Shown here piece after piece: positions 1 through 8,093 of a stretch of 64,000 nucleotides of DNA. This stretch comes from UBA6168 sp041752395 (GTDB lineage Bacteria; Bacteroidota; Bacteroidia; Chitinophagales; Saprospiraceae). A model generated the notes under the pieces. It did not search any database. It had not been told where the DNA came from and worked only from the letters and a program-made list of their open reading frames with translations. The position numbers and the translations under genes were made by a program. The stretch spans positions 1 through 64,000 of the forward strand of contig JBGSWN010000121.1 of assembly GCA_041752395.1 (NCBI GenBank), given 5' to 3'. Within the stretch, counting starts at the first letter, position 1. Each line of letters starts with the position of its first letter.

Positions 1-5
1 CAAGC

Positions 6-3000
6 TCAATCATCCAACTCTTCCCCCTCCACATCCGCAAAACTATCCACCTGCTGCTGTTGCTTCAGGAAGCGGCACCACGAGCAGTCGTCCTGCCCGC
101 AGCCTTCGTAGAACTCCTGGTGCATGATGCGGGTGTAGGTGTCGGTGATGAGGCCCTTCACGAAGGCCACGTCCTCCGGCTGGTATTCGATGCGCTTCGT
201 CTCGTAATTGCCCCGTGCATCGGGTTCGAGGTAGCTGATTTCGGCGCTCACGGCACGGGCCGTGTTTCGCCGCCAATTGTCGAAGAGGATTTTGTAGAAG
301 ACCAATTGCCTCCAATACGTGCCGCCGAGGAGGGTTTCGGGTTTTTGGTTTTTGGTTTCGGGGCTGCCAACTGCCATCCCGATTCGTTCCTCATCGGGAT
401 GTCCTCCCTTCGGTCGTCCAACTGCCAACTCAAAATCCGGCCTACGAAGCCGTGTGGGGTCTGCCTTCCCGGTCTTATAATCCACGATATGCGCTTCGAG
501 GTCGCCTTTTCCGAGGTAGTCAACACGGTCTAGGATGCCCATGATGGGCACACCGTCCACGACTACGTTGTTGAATTCCTGCTCCACTTTGCAGTTGATG
601 GTCCAACGGTGCTGGTGCTGCTGCACATAGCCCAGCAGGTACTGCCTGCCCACTTCCAGCCGCCGCTCGAAGTCTTTTTTGCTCAGGAAGCCCTGTTGGC
701 GCCGCATCTCCTGCTCAAAAAACTGCACGAACTCCCCCGGAAACGGGAAGTGCCGATTGGTCGGCATGGCCCGCAGCATTTGGTCGAAGCCCCGGCGCAG
801 GGCGTTGTGCATCGCCACCCCGTAGAACGCCGCCTCGGTGGCCACGGCGGGCGCACGAAGCACGTTTTCATAGTAAAAACTCAGCGGGCACCGCAGGAAC
901 TTGTTCATCGCCGTGATGCTCAGCGTGAATTTCTCCAGCAGCTCCTGCACCATCGCCCGGTCGTGCGGCTCAACGCCCAGCGGCTTTGTTTCGAGCAAAA
1001 GCGCCGCCTGTGCCTCCAGCATGGCCGTTGGTGCAACATGGCCCAGTTCTTCCTGGACAAGGGGGCGAGCCCCCTTGGGATTCTCCCCGTCAGTTAAACC
1101 TTCCGCTCCAAGGGGGTTTGCCCCCTTGCTTGCCCCCAAAATCTCATCCAAAAACGACGTCCGCAGCAGCGCCTTCCCATCGTCGCCCTGCGTCGCATAG
1201 CTGATGTGCAGCCGCTCCTTCGCCCTCGTCATCGCCACGTAGAACAAGCGCCGCCTCGCCTCCATCGCATCCGCCTCCCCGCTCAGGTGCAGCGTATCCG
1301 GGAACGTAAACTGGAACTGCCCGCTGCGGGGCCTCGGCTCCCAGTTGTCCTTCACGCTATCCAGCAGGAAGACGTAGCGGAACTCTAGGCCCTTGGAGGA
1401 ATGCGCCGTCAACAACTGGCTTGCCCCGACGTGGCGTCGGGGCGGATTGCGGATGACGGAACTTGTCCCGACACCTCGGGATTGGGGGGCTGCTTCTGGG
1501 ACATTATTTGGGTTTGGCGGGGGAAGTACGGACAAAGCACTGCCAGAGCTTAATCCCAAATCCGCAATCCGCAATCCGAGATTGTTAGCGTCCATGCTCG
1601 CAAAAATCTCCCGCAGCCTCGTAAGGCCGAGGCGAGGGTTGCGCTGCGCTTCTTTTTCGATGAAACTGGTGAAGGAAAACAGCACTTGCAGCAATTCCGC
1701 CTTCCGCTCCGAATCGAGTACATGGCGCAGCAGCCCACTGCGGTTTATCAGTCTTTCGATGAAATGCGGAATGCTCAGGTTGGCGTACTCACCCAGCATG
1801 AATTCGATGAATTCGGAAAGCGCCACGAATGCTTCCGGCTTCTCCAAACCCACTGATTCCAACAGGTTTTTATCAGAAATCAGGACCCGCCAAGGCCTTT
1901 CCGATTGCGGATTGCGGATTGCGGATTGCGGATTTTCAACTGCCACCCACCGCCGATTGTCCACCGACAACCGTGCAACATCCGCCGGTTTTATCCCAAA
2001 AAACTCGAAATGCAGCATACGGAACAATGCCTGCTCCCCACTGTATGGTCGGTGAAATTCATCCACGAAATAGCCGAGCATCAAGCGCAGGTTCTGTACT
2101 AGCGGCAGGTCGAGGGCATTGATGGACTGGCGGGTCTGGTATGGGATGCCCTTTTTCTCCAACAAAGCCATCAGGCGCTTCGCTTGGCGGTGCTTCGCAA
2201 AAATGACGGCCACCTCGTCGAGCGGGAAGCCCTCGTTCATCAGGTTTTCGAGCTGCTCCGCAATGGCCACCTCCTCCTGCAATCGGTTCGGATAAGCCGT
2301 CACGATGGGGCGCAGGGGCAGTTCGGCGTAGTCGGGATGTCGTGCCGTCAGGATTTTCTCCAGCCCCAAATCCTTGAGGTTGTTGACGATGCGCAGCGTG
2401 TTACCAGCGATGAGCGAACCTGCCGTGTCGAGGATATGCTGGGTGGAACGGTAGTTTTCCGTCAGCACCAACACCGTCAGGTCGTCGTGGTGGGTGTGGT
2501 AAAAATCGGTGATGTTCTTCAGCCTCGCCCCCTGGAACTCGTAAATGCTCTGGTCGTCGTCCCCGACGATGAAGATGTTGGGGGCATCCCAGAACTCCGT
2601 CAGGCGGTGCAGGATTTCGTTCTGGGCGCCGTTGGTATCCTGGAATTCATCGAGCAGGAAGTAGAGGTACTGCTCCTGATATCGGGCCAGCAGGAAGGGG
2701 TTCTCTTTGAAGGCTTTCAGCACCCACAGAATCATGTCCTCGTAGTCGTAGCGGCGGCGCTCCCGCAATATTTCTTCGTAGCGGGGAAAGAGTTGCACCG
2801 CCGAGCGAAGCCGCTCCATTTTCACCTTTTCATCTTCAATGGCAGCGGTTTTCAGGTCGCCCTTTTTCCAAGTGCCCCGGTTTTGCTTGTAAATAAATTC
2901 CTCACGGGTCGGCAGTTCGGCGAGGTAAGCGTCTATTTTTTCTTCGACAAAACGGGGCGTCCAGTTCTCCGATTTCATGCGCCGGAACAGTTCCGTCAAA

Positions 3001-3464
3001 TGCTTTTCATACCGATAACCATCCGAGCGACCACGGCGCAACGGGTGCGTCCAAGGCAGTTCGTCCATCAATTGGCGGATGGTTTCCACCCGTTCGAGGT
3101 CGCTCAGCGGTTCTAGTTCCCGCCTCCCAAAGAGGTCAATATTGTCCTGGATAATGGTGTTGCAGAACGAGTGGAAGGTGAAGATGTGCACCTTGTGGGC
3201 ATCCGGCCCGATGAGCGAGAGCAGCCGCTGCCGCATGGCCTGCACCCCAGCGTCGGTGAAGGTGAGGCAGAGGATATTGTAGGGTTGGGCGTCGGTTTTC
3301 AGCAGGATATTGCCGATGCGGGCGGCGAGGATGTGCGTCTTGCCCGTGCCCGGCCCAGCGATGACCAGCACGGGGCCTTCGATGGTTTCCACGGCTTCCC
3401 GTTGCGCCGGGTTGAGGCGCTCCAGTTCCCGAAGGAATTTCTCATTGTTGTGCTGGATGGTCAT
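6..3464 (-). CDS. UvrD/Rep-family helicase with C-terminal PDDEXK nuclease
   Basis: ATP-dependent 3'-5' DNA helicase fused to a RecB/AddB-like nuclease, probably acting in DNA repair. The SF1A motifs are clear: Walker A GPGTGKT at residues 37-43, LLDEFQDTN (Walker B), GDDDQSIYEFQGA (motif III), and LLTAHSSKGLEF followed by RRLFYVAMTRAKERL near the end of the motor. The last 300 residues hold a PDDEXK domain (IVDYKTGK near 998) framed by Cys residues (RCPLSFYY near 858, then C-x4-C-x2-C near 1120), which suggests a 4Fe-4S iron-staple nuclease. Three stretches look foreign to the family, near residues 507-520, 628-680 and 1011-1044. They are encoded by heptamer repeats and small hairpins described separately. 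The start is the ATG at 3464, only 7 nt from a TAnnTTTG box. The gene is complete in the window. Confidence 0.93.
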   Translation of the reverse strand: MTIQHNNEKFLRELERLNPAQREAVETIEGPVLVIAGPGTGKTHILAARIGNILLKTDAQPYNILCLTFTDAGVQAMRQRLLSLIGPDAHKVHIFTFHSFCNTIIQDNIDLFGRRELEPLSDLERVETIRQLMDELPWTHPLRRGRSDGYRYEKHLTELFRRMKSENWTPRFVEEKIDAYLAELPTREEFIYKQNRGTWKKGDLKTAAIEDEKVKMERLRSAVQLFPRYEEILRERRRYDYEDMILWVLKAFKENPFLLARYQEQYLYFLLDEFQDTNGAQNEILHRLTEFWDAPNIFIVGDDDQSIYEFQGARLKNITDFYHTHHDDLTVLVLTENYRSTQHILDTAGSLIAGNTLRIVNNLKDLGLEKILTARHPDYAELPLRPIVTAYPNRLQEEVAIAEQLENLMNEGFPLDEVAVIFAKHRQAKRLMALLEKKGIPYQTRQSINALDLPLVQNLRLMLGYFVDEFHRPYSGEQALFRMLHFEFFGIKPADVARLSVDNRRWVAVENPQSAIRNPQSERPWRVLISDKNLLESVGLEKPEAFVALSEFIEFMLGEYANLSIPHFIERLINRSGLLRHVLDSERKAELLQVLFSFTSFIEKEAQRNPRLGLTRLREIFASMDANNLGLRIADLGLSSGSALSVLPPPNPNNVPEAAPQSRGVGTSSVIRNPPRRHVGASQLLTAHSSKGLEFRYVFLLDSVKDNWEPRPRSGQFQFTFPDTLHLSGEADAMEARRRLFYVAMTRAKERLHISYATQGDDGKALLRTSFLDEILGASKGANPLGAEGLTDGENPKGARPLVQEELGHVAPTAMLEAQAALLLETKPLGVEPHDRAMVQELLEKFTLSITAMNKFLRCPLSFYYENVLRAPAVATEAAFYGVAMHNALRRGFDQMLRAMPTNRHFPFPGEFVQFFEQEMRRQQGFLSKKDFERRLEVGRQYLLGYVQQHQHRWTINCKVEQEFNNVVVDGVPIMGILDRVDYLGKGDLEAHIVDYKTGKADPTRLRRPDFELAVGRPKGGHPDEERIGMAVGSPETKNQKPETLLGGTYWRQLVFYKILFDNWRRNTARAVSAEISYLEPDARGNYETKRIEYQPEDVAFVKGLITDTYTRIMHQEFYEGCGQDDCSWCRFLKQQQQVDSFADVEGEELDD
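333..432. repeat. Heptamer array plus hairpin inside helicase gene (site 1)
   Basis: Positions 333-360 are exactly four heptamers (GGTTTCG, GGTTTTT twice, GGTTTCG). They are followed by GGCTGCC AACTGCC at 362-375, an 8-bp inverted repeat ATCCCGAT/ATCGGGAT at 376-383 and 393-400, and a further AACTGCC at 420-426. The segment is read in frame as a Lys/Pro/Glu-rich insertion between the DYKTGK motif and the conserved GGTYWRQLVFYK stretch of the nuclease domain. Confidence 0.75.
1423..1579. repeat. Inverted heptamer pair with hairpins inside helicase gene (site 2)
   Basis: A 9-bp inverted repeat GCCCCGACG/CGTCGGGGC lies at 1423-1431 and 1435-1443. It is followed at once by heptamers GGATTGC, GGATGAC, GGAACTT (1444-1464), then a TCCCGA/TCGGGA hairpin near 1465-1480. 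The far end at 1552-1579 is four heptamers of opposite sense (AATCCCA, AATCCGC twice, AATCCGA). The block is translated in frame as about 50 residues just before helicase motif V, where homologues normally have a short linker (family knowledge). Confidence 0.75.
1903..1944. repeat. Six-unit heptamer array inside helicase gene (site 3)
   Basis: Exactly 42 nt: GATTGCG four times, then GATTTTC and AACTGCC. Six units equal 14 codons, so the frame is kept. In the protein this gives the repetitive ENPQSAIRNPQSE stretch near residues 507-520. Confidence 0.85.
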
Positions 3465-3471
3465 TGCGGAG

Positions 3472-3479
3472 CAAATGTA
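3472..3479 (-). promoter_or_regulatory. Promoter -7 box of helicase gene
   Basis: On the minus strand this reads TACATTTG, a perfect match to the Bacteroidota TAnnTTTG -7 element. It ends 7 nt before the ATG, so a transcript from it would be leaderless or nearly so. No convincing -33 TTTG was found at the usual spacing. Confidence 0.45.
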
Positions 3480-3523
3480 ACAAAAGGAAAATTGAGCTTG
3501 TGAAATCCCGCACCGGAGGAGTC

Positions 3524-3551
3524 GTGGTCGCCCAATTTATTGGGCGACCAC
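3524..3551. repeat. 13-bp inverted repeat between divergent genes
   Basis: GTGGTCGCCCAAT at 3524-3536 and its exact complement at 3539-3551, separated by TT. It lies upstream of both flanking genes (helicase to the left, small membrane protein to the right), so it is not placed as a terminator. It may be an operator or a dispersed palindromic element. Confidence 0.7.
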
Positions 3552-3598
3552 AAATTGGCAGTATTTTCGCTCAAAATTTTTCAACCAACTTCCAATTC

Positions 3599-3889
3599 AT
3601 GAAAATACTTGCCTTATTGCTTTGCATCGCCGGCGCCGGCATGATCGTCGTTTCTGGTTTCATGGCCATGATGTCGCCGATGGCGATGGATGCGCCGGGG
3701 AGCGAGAAGTCCACGGCCTTGTGGGCTTTTGTTTACCTAATGTTGGCTTCACCCGTAGCGTTCCTTGTGACGGATATTCTTGCTTGGATTCAGTTTGGGA
3801 AAGGAAATTATGGCGGCGCTATCAAGTGGGCGTTGCTGGGTTTTGTTCCGTTGGTTTGTGCCTTTCTCTCCTTATTTCTAAAAAGATAA
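3599..3889 (+). CDS. Small integral membrane protein, function unknown
   Basis: A 96-residue protein starting MKILALLLCIAG. Three hydrophobic segments are visible (about residues 2-25, 42-63 and 76-93), separated by a Met-rich loop and a short polar loop, so it is probably an inner-membrane protein with three helices. I do not recognise a family. An upstream in-frame extension to 3464 is open, but it runs through the palindrome at 3524-3551 and across the promoter of the neighbouring gene, so the ATG at 3599 is preferred. It is convergent with the T9SS gene that ends at 4057, with a MITE-like element between them. Confidence 0.6.
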   Translation: MKILALLLCIAGAGMIVVSGFMAMMSPMAMDAPGSEKSTALWAFVYLMLASPVAFLVTDILAWIQFGKGNYGGAIKWALLGFVPLVCAFLSLFLKR

Positions 3890-3892
3890 AAC

Positions 3893-4060
3893 TAAGAAAC
3901 TGTTTTAAAACCTCTGACGAGACAGAAAATGTCAGATTTTGAGTGACAGACGAAGAGAATTTTTGCTGGGATAGCAGCGCTATCGCTGCAAAAATTGTCG
4001 AAGTATGTCGCCAAAAGATGGCGTTTTATGGCCGTTGAGGGGTTTTAAAACAGTTTCTAA
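3893..4060. mobile_element. MITE-like element with 17-bp terminal inverted repeats and TAA duplication
   Basis: The element is 3896-4057 (162 bp). Its left end GAAACTGTTTTAAAACC is repeated exactly, inverted, at the right end (4041-4057). TAA flanks both sides (3893-3895 and 4058-4060), as expected of a 3-bp target duplication. The interior has no ORF but has its own hairpin (near 3960-3995, GATAGC-AGC-GCTATC inside TTTTTGC/GCAAAAA). A TNA duplication with such ends resembles small non-autonomous relatives of IS5-family elements (inference). The insertion lies exactly at the stop codon of the neighbouring T9SS gene. With one TAA copy restored that frame still ends in TAG, so the insertion looks neutral. 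Confidence 0.75.
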
Positions 4061-4791
4061 GGCCTGATGCTGCGCTTGCTGATTCGCACGGTTTTCACCA
4101 CCCGGCGGTTGGCGTCCACCATGCTCACGAGGTAGATGCCGTCGGGTAGGTCGGCCACGTCATATTTGTTGCCAAAGGCAGTATCGAAAGTGCGCACCCG
4201 CTTGCCGAGGATATTGGAAATCCAGAGTTGCTTGACAAAGGTGTTGCGGGTGATGGTCAAGTAATCCGTTACAGGGTTTGGGTAAATACGAAGGCGGTTT
4301 TTGTCGCCCTCGGTAATGGGCGTTAGGCCGTCAATAGTCACGAAATAGTAGGCCGTATTGAGCAAGGTTTTGGGGTTGGCCATATCGTAGAGGTTGATGT
4401 GGACATTGGCAGTGCCAGCCTGCCCGATGGGGAATATGTTGAGGTCAAGCCTGGCGGTATCGCCCGGCAGCATGATAACTGGAGCGTAGGGGATGCGGTC
4501 GTAGTAGTCAACGTTTGTTCTATTGGTGGTGAAGTAGCAAGTGTTTTGGTCACAAACGGAGTAGCGCCAGCCTTCTTCGGTTTCGTCAACGACCAGCTCC
4601 CAGCGGAGGTTGATGGTTTGCTTGGAATTGTTTTTTAGGCGAACATGAAAGGTGAGGTCGTCATAGGTGTTGCTGAGGTCAAAAACCACACTGGCTTCTA
4701 GTGGACTGGGTGCCACGTCAAGGTCAGACTGTGCCAAGAGGTGTTGACTACAAAGTAGGGTGGTGAAGAAAATGAGTATGGCTTGCTTCAT
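4057..4791 (-). CDS. Secreted protein with T9SS type A sorting domain (tandem paralogue 1)
   Basis: A 244-residue exported protein. Start MKQAILIFFTTLL (4791) gives a signal peptide ending near LLAQ; the open frame upstream to 4848 has no signal. The middle is a beta-rich domain with the pattern NLRWELVVDE...VCDQNTCYF...LPGDTARLDLNIFP and three Cys residues. Residues about 165-244 are a C-terminal sorting domain (RIYPNPVTDYLTI ... LPDGIYLVSM ... KTVRISK), which directs export through the T9SS. It is a tandem paralogue of the next gene: domain order, Cys context and the tail ending in RP all match. The mid domain has no function I can name. Its stop codon TAG is made of TA from the MITE target duplication and the first base of the element. 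Confidence 0.88.
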   Translation of the reverse strand: MKQAILIFFTTLLCSQHLLAQSDLDVAPSPLEASVVFDLSNTYDDLTFHVRLKNNSKQTINLRWELVVDETEEGWRYSVCDQNTCYFTTNRTNVDYYDRIPYAPVIMLPGDTARLDLNIFPIGQAGTANVHINLYDMANPKTLLNTAYYFVTIDGLTPITEGDKNRLRIYPNPVTDYLTITRNTFVKQLWISNILGKRVRTFDTAFGNKYDVADLPDGIYLVSMVDANRRVVKTVRISKRSIRP

Positions 4792-4933
4792 GATTTTCCT
4801 ATTTTGTTTGCTGCGCAAAGTTCGGTGAAAAAATCCGGGGGCCAGCATCTATTAGAATGGCAAGTTGGCAAAAATTTCACCCTTGCTCAACTGTTTTATC
4901 GTTTCATTAACGCAATTAGGTTTTTGAGCAAAC

Positions 4934-4973
4934 AAAAAAGCCGTGCCTTCGATGCAGAAGGTACGGCTTTTTT
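4934..4973 (-). terminator. Rho-independent terminator between the T9SS paralogues
   Basis: Stem AAAAAAGCCGTGCCTTC / GAAGGTACGGCTTTTTT with a 6-nt loop and one G-T pair. It lies just beyond the stop at 4990 and is flanked by A/T runs on both sides. Confidence 0.85.
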
Positions 4974-4989
4974 CACTTAAAATTTAAGA

Positions 4990-5733
4990 CTATGGGCGCA
5001 AGTCCTGTTTGGTCATACGGACGGTTTTAAGCACTTCGCCATTGGCATCTTGCATGCTGATCAGGTAGAGGCCTTGCGGCGCATTGCTGATGTCGTAGCT
5101 TTTCCCATTGGAATGCTCGAAGCTGCGTACCTGTTTGCCAAGTAGGTTGTACACCACGATTTTTTTCACGAGTGGGTTGTCGGTGATACTGAACTGGCCG
5201 GTGGACGGGTTGGGGAAAGCTTTGATGGCCAAAGCTGCTGTCTCTTTCAAGGAAGACAAATTGTCAATGCAGACATTATAAGCAGCACTTCCCAAGTCTA
5301 TCGGGCTGTTTGCATTAGTTATTTCACTAAAATGAATAGTAGGGACACAGCAGCCACTGACAAATACTGGCCTTATATGAAGGTCCATTCTTGAGCTGTC
5401 TCCAGGTGCCAAGACAACTGGCACGTTGACTCCTCCGCCTGGATTTATGTTAGAAATTGTGCCAATGGAATAGCATGCATTTACATCGCAAACCAAGTAT
5501 TTCCAGTCACTGATACAATCTGTAGTTGGTACATCCAATAACCACCTGAGTTTGATACTTTGGTTGGAGGTGTTCGTAACTGTGGCATGGGCTATGATTT
5601 CCGCATATTCGTCGGTTAAATCAGCTTGAAGTGTGTACGTCAAATCATCTGGATGCACAGCAATGGTCAATTGTCCAAAGATGAAGTTTGAGGCAAGAAG
5701 ACTTAAGGTAAATCCGAGTAGTAATTTTTTCAT
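4990..5733 (-). CDS. Secreted protein with T9SS type A sorting domain (tandem paralogue 2)
   Basis: A 247-residue paralogue of the gene at 4057-4791. Signal peptide MKKLLLGFTLSLLASNFIFG; the mid domain has the same scaffold (KLRWLLDVP, YLVCDVNACYS, LAPGDSSRMDLHIRP) plus an extra Cys pair CC; the C-terminal sorting domain has AFPNPSTGQFSIT, NAPQGLYLISMQDANGEVLKTVRMTK. Each gene has its own hairpin downstream, so they may be expressed separately. The function of the mid domain is unknown. The WELVVDE/WLLDVP core looks like an immunoglobulin-like fold, which is only a guess. Confidence 0.88.
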   Translation of the reverse strand: MKKLLLGFTLSLLASNFIFGQLTIAVHPDDLTYTLQADLTDEYAEIIAHATVTNTSNQSIKLRWLLDVPTTDCISDWKYLVCDVNACYSIGTISNINPGGGVNVPVVLAPGDSSRMDLHIRPVFVSGCCVPTIHFSEITNANSPIDLGSAAYNVCIDNLSSLKETAALAIKAFPNPSTGQFSITDNPLVKKIVVYNLLGKQVRSFEHSNGKSYDISNAPQGLYLISMQDANGEVLKTVRMTKQDLRP

Positions 5734-5842
5734 AAAAACAGGTTTTAAATAATTTCGAGTAAAAATAAGGTTTTTGAGCGATTCAGGGGTCTAATTTTTG
5801 ACTGATTTGCATTTCAAGTGCCAAAAAAATGGTCAAAATGCA

Positions 5843-5875
5843 GTGCGCCCCTACCGAAGCTCGGCAGGGGCGCAC
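5843..5875 (-). terminator. Hairpin terminator after Omp28-type T9SS gene
   Basis: Arms GTGCGCCCCT-a-CCGA and TCGG-c-AGGGGCGCAC (10 + 4 bp, one mismatch, 3-nt loop). It lies 3' of the minus-strand gene that stops at 5919 and upstream of the next one. Confidence 0.75.
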
Positions 5876-5918
5876 ATTTAAGGAATTGATAGCCAACGAA
5901 TTAGCAAATCAAACCACC

Positions 5919-8093
5919 TTATTTTGTAACTACCAAACGCTCCGTGTGAACTTGGTTGCCAACTTTCATTTTCACCAAGTACATGCCAGCAGCCATGTCG
6001 CTCAGTTCAAATGTGTGGTTGATAGCGGAAGTTTTACCGAAGCTAGCATTGGCTACAACCTGGCCTTCGAGATTAACCATTTCAACTGTTGCATCAACAA
6101 CTTGTGCGAAGCTAGCAGTCAGCACAGAAACGCTGGAAGCTGGATTTGGCGTAAGGCCGAATGAAGTCAGTGATGCGATATCTTCAACATTGGAAGTATT
6201 TTCAATCACTACGTCAAGGCTTTGGGTACAGCCAATCTTGTCAGAAACTGTAAGTGTGTAGGTGCCAGGTGCCAGGCCACTGATGCTTGGAGTGGTTGCT
6301 CCATTGCTCCAAAGATAAGTGTAGCCGCCAAAACCATAGGTGCTGGACGGAGGTGTGAGGTCAACTGCACCATTGCTGCCATTTGAAGACGGTGTAGCCG
6401 CAGCCACTGCACTAAATGATGCTGGGCAATTAACATCAACCTGCGTGCTGTTCACGTTCAAAACTTCACCTGTTGCATTGTCAATTATCATAACAACTGC
6501 ATGCATGTTGAATGGATTCCAATCTGTATTGAAGTTAGATACAACATATTCTTTTTCAGCAATATCATCCGCCACAACATTGGCTGGAACGCTGCCAGCA
6601 GTACCAGCCCAACCACCAAGGATCGCACGACCAACATGGTTGTAAACCATGTCAGCTGCAGGAACAGTAGCAGGAAGTGCATCCCAATCGCTGCCGAAGC
6701 CAGGAATTGGATCAGTTGGTGCAGCTGCGCCAGCATAGTAGTTGGTTTGTGCGTAGCCGGAACCTGTACCCGTTACATTATCCTCCGTAAGCACCACATT
6801 GAAGCGGTAGTCAATGTTCTCCAATTGAGTCACAAACTCAGCACTTGCATTGATAGTGGCTGTTTTAGTTGCAACATCAATTGAGGCTGTAACTTCGGGC
6901 GCAAGAGGTGCTATCCTGGCAAGGTAGTCTGGCAAGATATCTTCAAGATCAGATGGATCCCAAACAGCGTTGCGGTCAACAATAACACCGGGATATCCAG
7001 TAAAGCCAGGGAAATCGCCAACGCCATTATCATAGGCGGTTACGGCCATTGGGTCAGCGTTGTGAACGGCGATACCTACAAAATCATCTGGGTAGTTTTC
7101 AGTCATGAAGTCCATCCACTCCGTACCACGTGGGCACCAGCCGCACCATGTGCCTGTACCTTCTTCTGCTAGCATTTTCTTGGAAGGAATGTAGGAAACA
7201 CCGGATACCACGCCAGACTGTTGGTTATTGGTGTCGTCTGCATCAGCAGCACCATTTGGATTTGCTGCCCACAAATCAAAATTGTAGGTAATGGCGTCTG
7301 GCAAAGAAAGTTGGTCAGAGTGAACAAAGTTGTATTTGCCAAGGAAAGGAACGCTGATACCAGTCACGTTGTCCGTGTAGGTATTTGTTCCATCAGTCCA
7401 AGCAATATCCACGGCAGTCAAGGTTTCAGCACCGTAGTTGGTGATTTCACCTGAAATTTCCACGGTTGTGCCAGAAAGTTTGAAGCGAGGAGCTTGAATC
7501 CTAGAAACGGCGACATCGTGGCTAGCTGGAGCAAATACAGTGACATTGTCAACAACAAATCCAAAAAGCCAACCGCCACCATCATTGTAACGGAATGCAA
7601 CCCTTACGTTGTTCATGCCTGCGTAGGCGCTAAGATCTACAAGGTAGCCTTGTTGCCAGCCGCTGCCGTCACCGGTCAGTTCAACTACATCTTCCCAAAG
7701 ACCGAAATTTTGGGAAACAGCAATATAGGCATGCTCCGCTACGCCTTGGTAAACCCCAGCAGCGTAAAACATGTCAAACTTCATTGCAACAGCAGCCGCA
7801 TTTGTAAAATCAAAGGATGGCATAATGAGCAGGTCGTTCGATTTGTTGCAGTTGCAACCGTCATCGTTGGTGCCCGCTGCTTTGCCTCCATTGTCTGGCA
7901 CTGGGAATGAGCCGCTTGAAAGTACACTTGCAGCACCAAACTTGAAGCCACCATCTGTGGCAGCAGTTTGTTGAGTCCATCCAAAAGGTGCTGTCCCGTT
8001 GGTGCCTTCGAAATCCTGCGTTAGAAATGTGGTTTGCGCATTTGCTGAAAATGCACAAACAGTTAAAAATAAAAGTGTCAAAATCTTCTTCAT
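5919..8093 (-). CDS. Omp28-like thioredoxin-fold T9SS cargo protein with SprB repeat
   Basis: A 724-residue secreted protein. Signal peptide MKKILTLLFLTVCAFSANAQ. Residues about 22-195 form a jelly-roll of the choice-of-anchor J type (FLTQDFEGTNGTAPFGWTQ). After a CARDB-like linker, a thioredoxin-like Omp28 domain starts near residue 310 (EEGTGTWCGWCPRGTEWM) with a CxxC pair. A SprB-type repeat follows (YTYLWSNGATTPSISGLAPGTYTLTVSD), and the last 80 residues are a type A sorting domain (LTPNPASSVSVLTASF ... GMYLVKMKVGNQVHTERLVV). It is probably displayed on the cell surface. Whether the CGWC pair is redox-active cannot be judged here. Confidence 0.9.
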   Translation of the reverse strand: MKKILTLLFLTVCAFSANAQTTFLTQDFEGTNGTAPFGWTQQTAATDGGFKFGAASVLSSGSFPVPDNGGKAAGTNDDGCNCNKSNDLLIMPSFDFTNAAAVAMKFDMFYAAGVYQGVAEHAYIAVSQNFGLWEDVVELTGDGSGWQQGYLVDLSAYAGMNNVRVAFRYNDGGGWLFGFVVDNVTVFAPASHDVAVSRIQAPRFKLSGTTVEISGEITNYGAETLTAVDIAWTDGTNTYTDNVTGISVPFLGKYNFVHSDQLSLPDAITYNFDLWAANPNGAADADDTNNQQSGVVSGVSYIPSKKMLAEEGTGTWCGWCPRGTEWMDFMTENYPDDFVGIAVHNADPMAVTAYDNGVGDFPGFTGYPGVIVDRNAVWDPSDLEDILPDYLARIAPLAPEVTASIDVATKTATINASAEFVTQLENIDYRFNVVLTEDNVTGTGSGYAQTNYYAGAAAPTDPIPGFGSDWDALPATVPAADMVYNHVGRAILGGWAGTAGSVPANVVADDIAEKEYVVSNFNTDWNPFNMHAVVMIIDNATGEVLNVNSTQVDVNCPASFSAVAAATPSSNGSNGAVDLTPPSSTYGFGGYTYLWSNGATTPSISGLAPGTYTLTVSDKIGCTQSLDVVIENTSNVEDIASLTSFGLTPNPASSVSVLTASFAQVVDATVEMVNLEGQVVANASFGKTSAINHTFELSDMAAGMYLVKMKVGNQVHTERLVVTK

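Noticed and set aside
2184..3116. 310-codon frame antisense to the helicase
   Set aside because: A Val/His/Gln-rich shadow of the sense codons with no family features.
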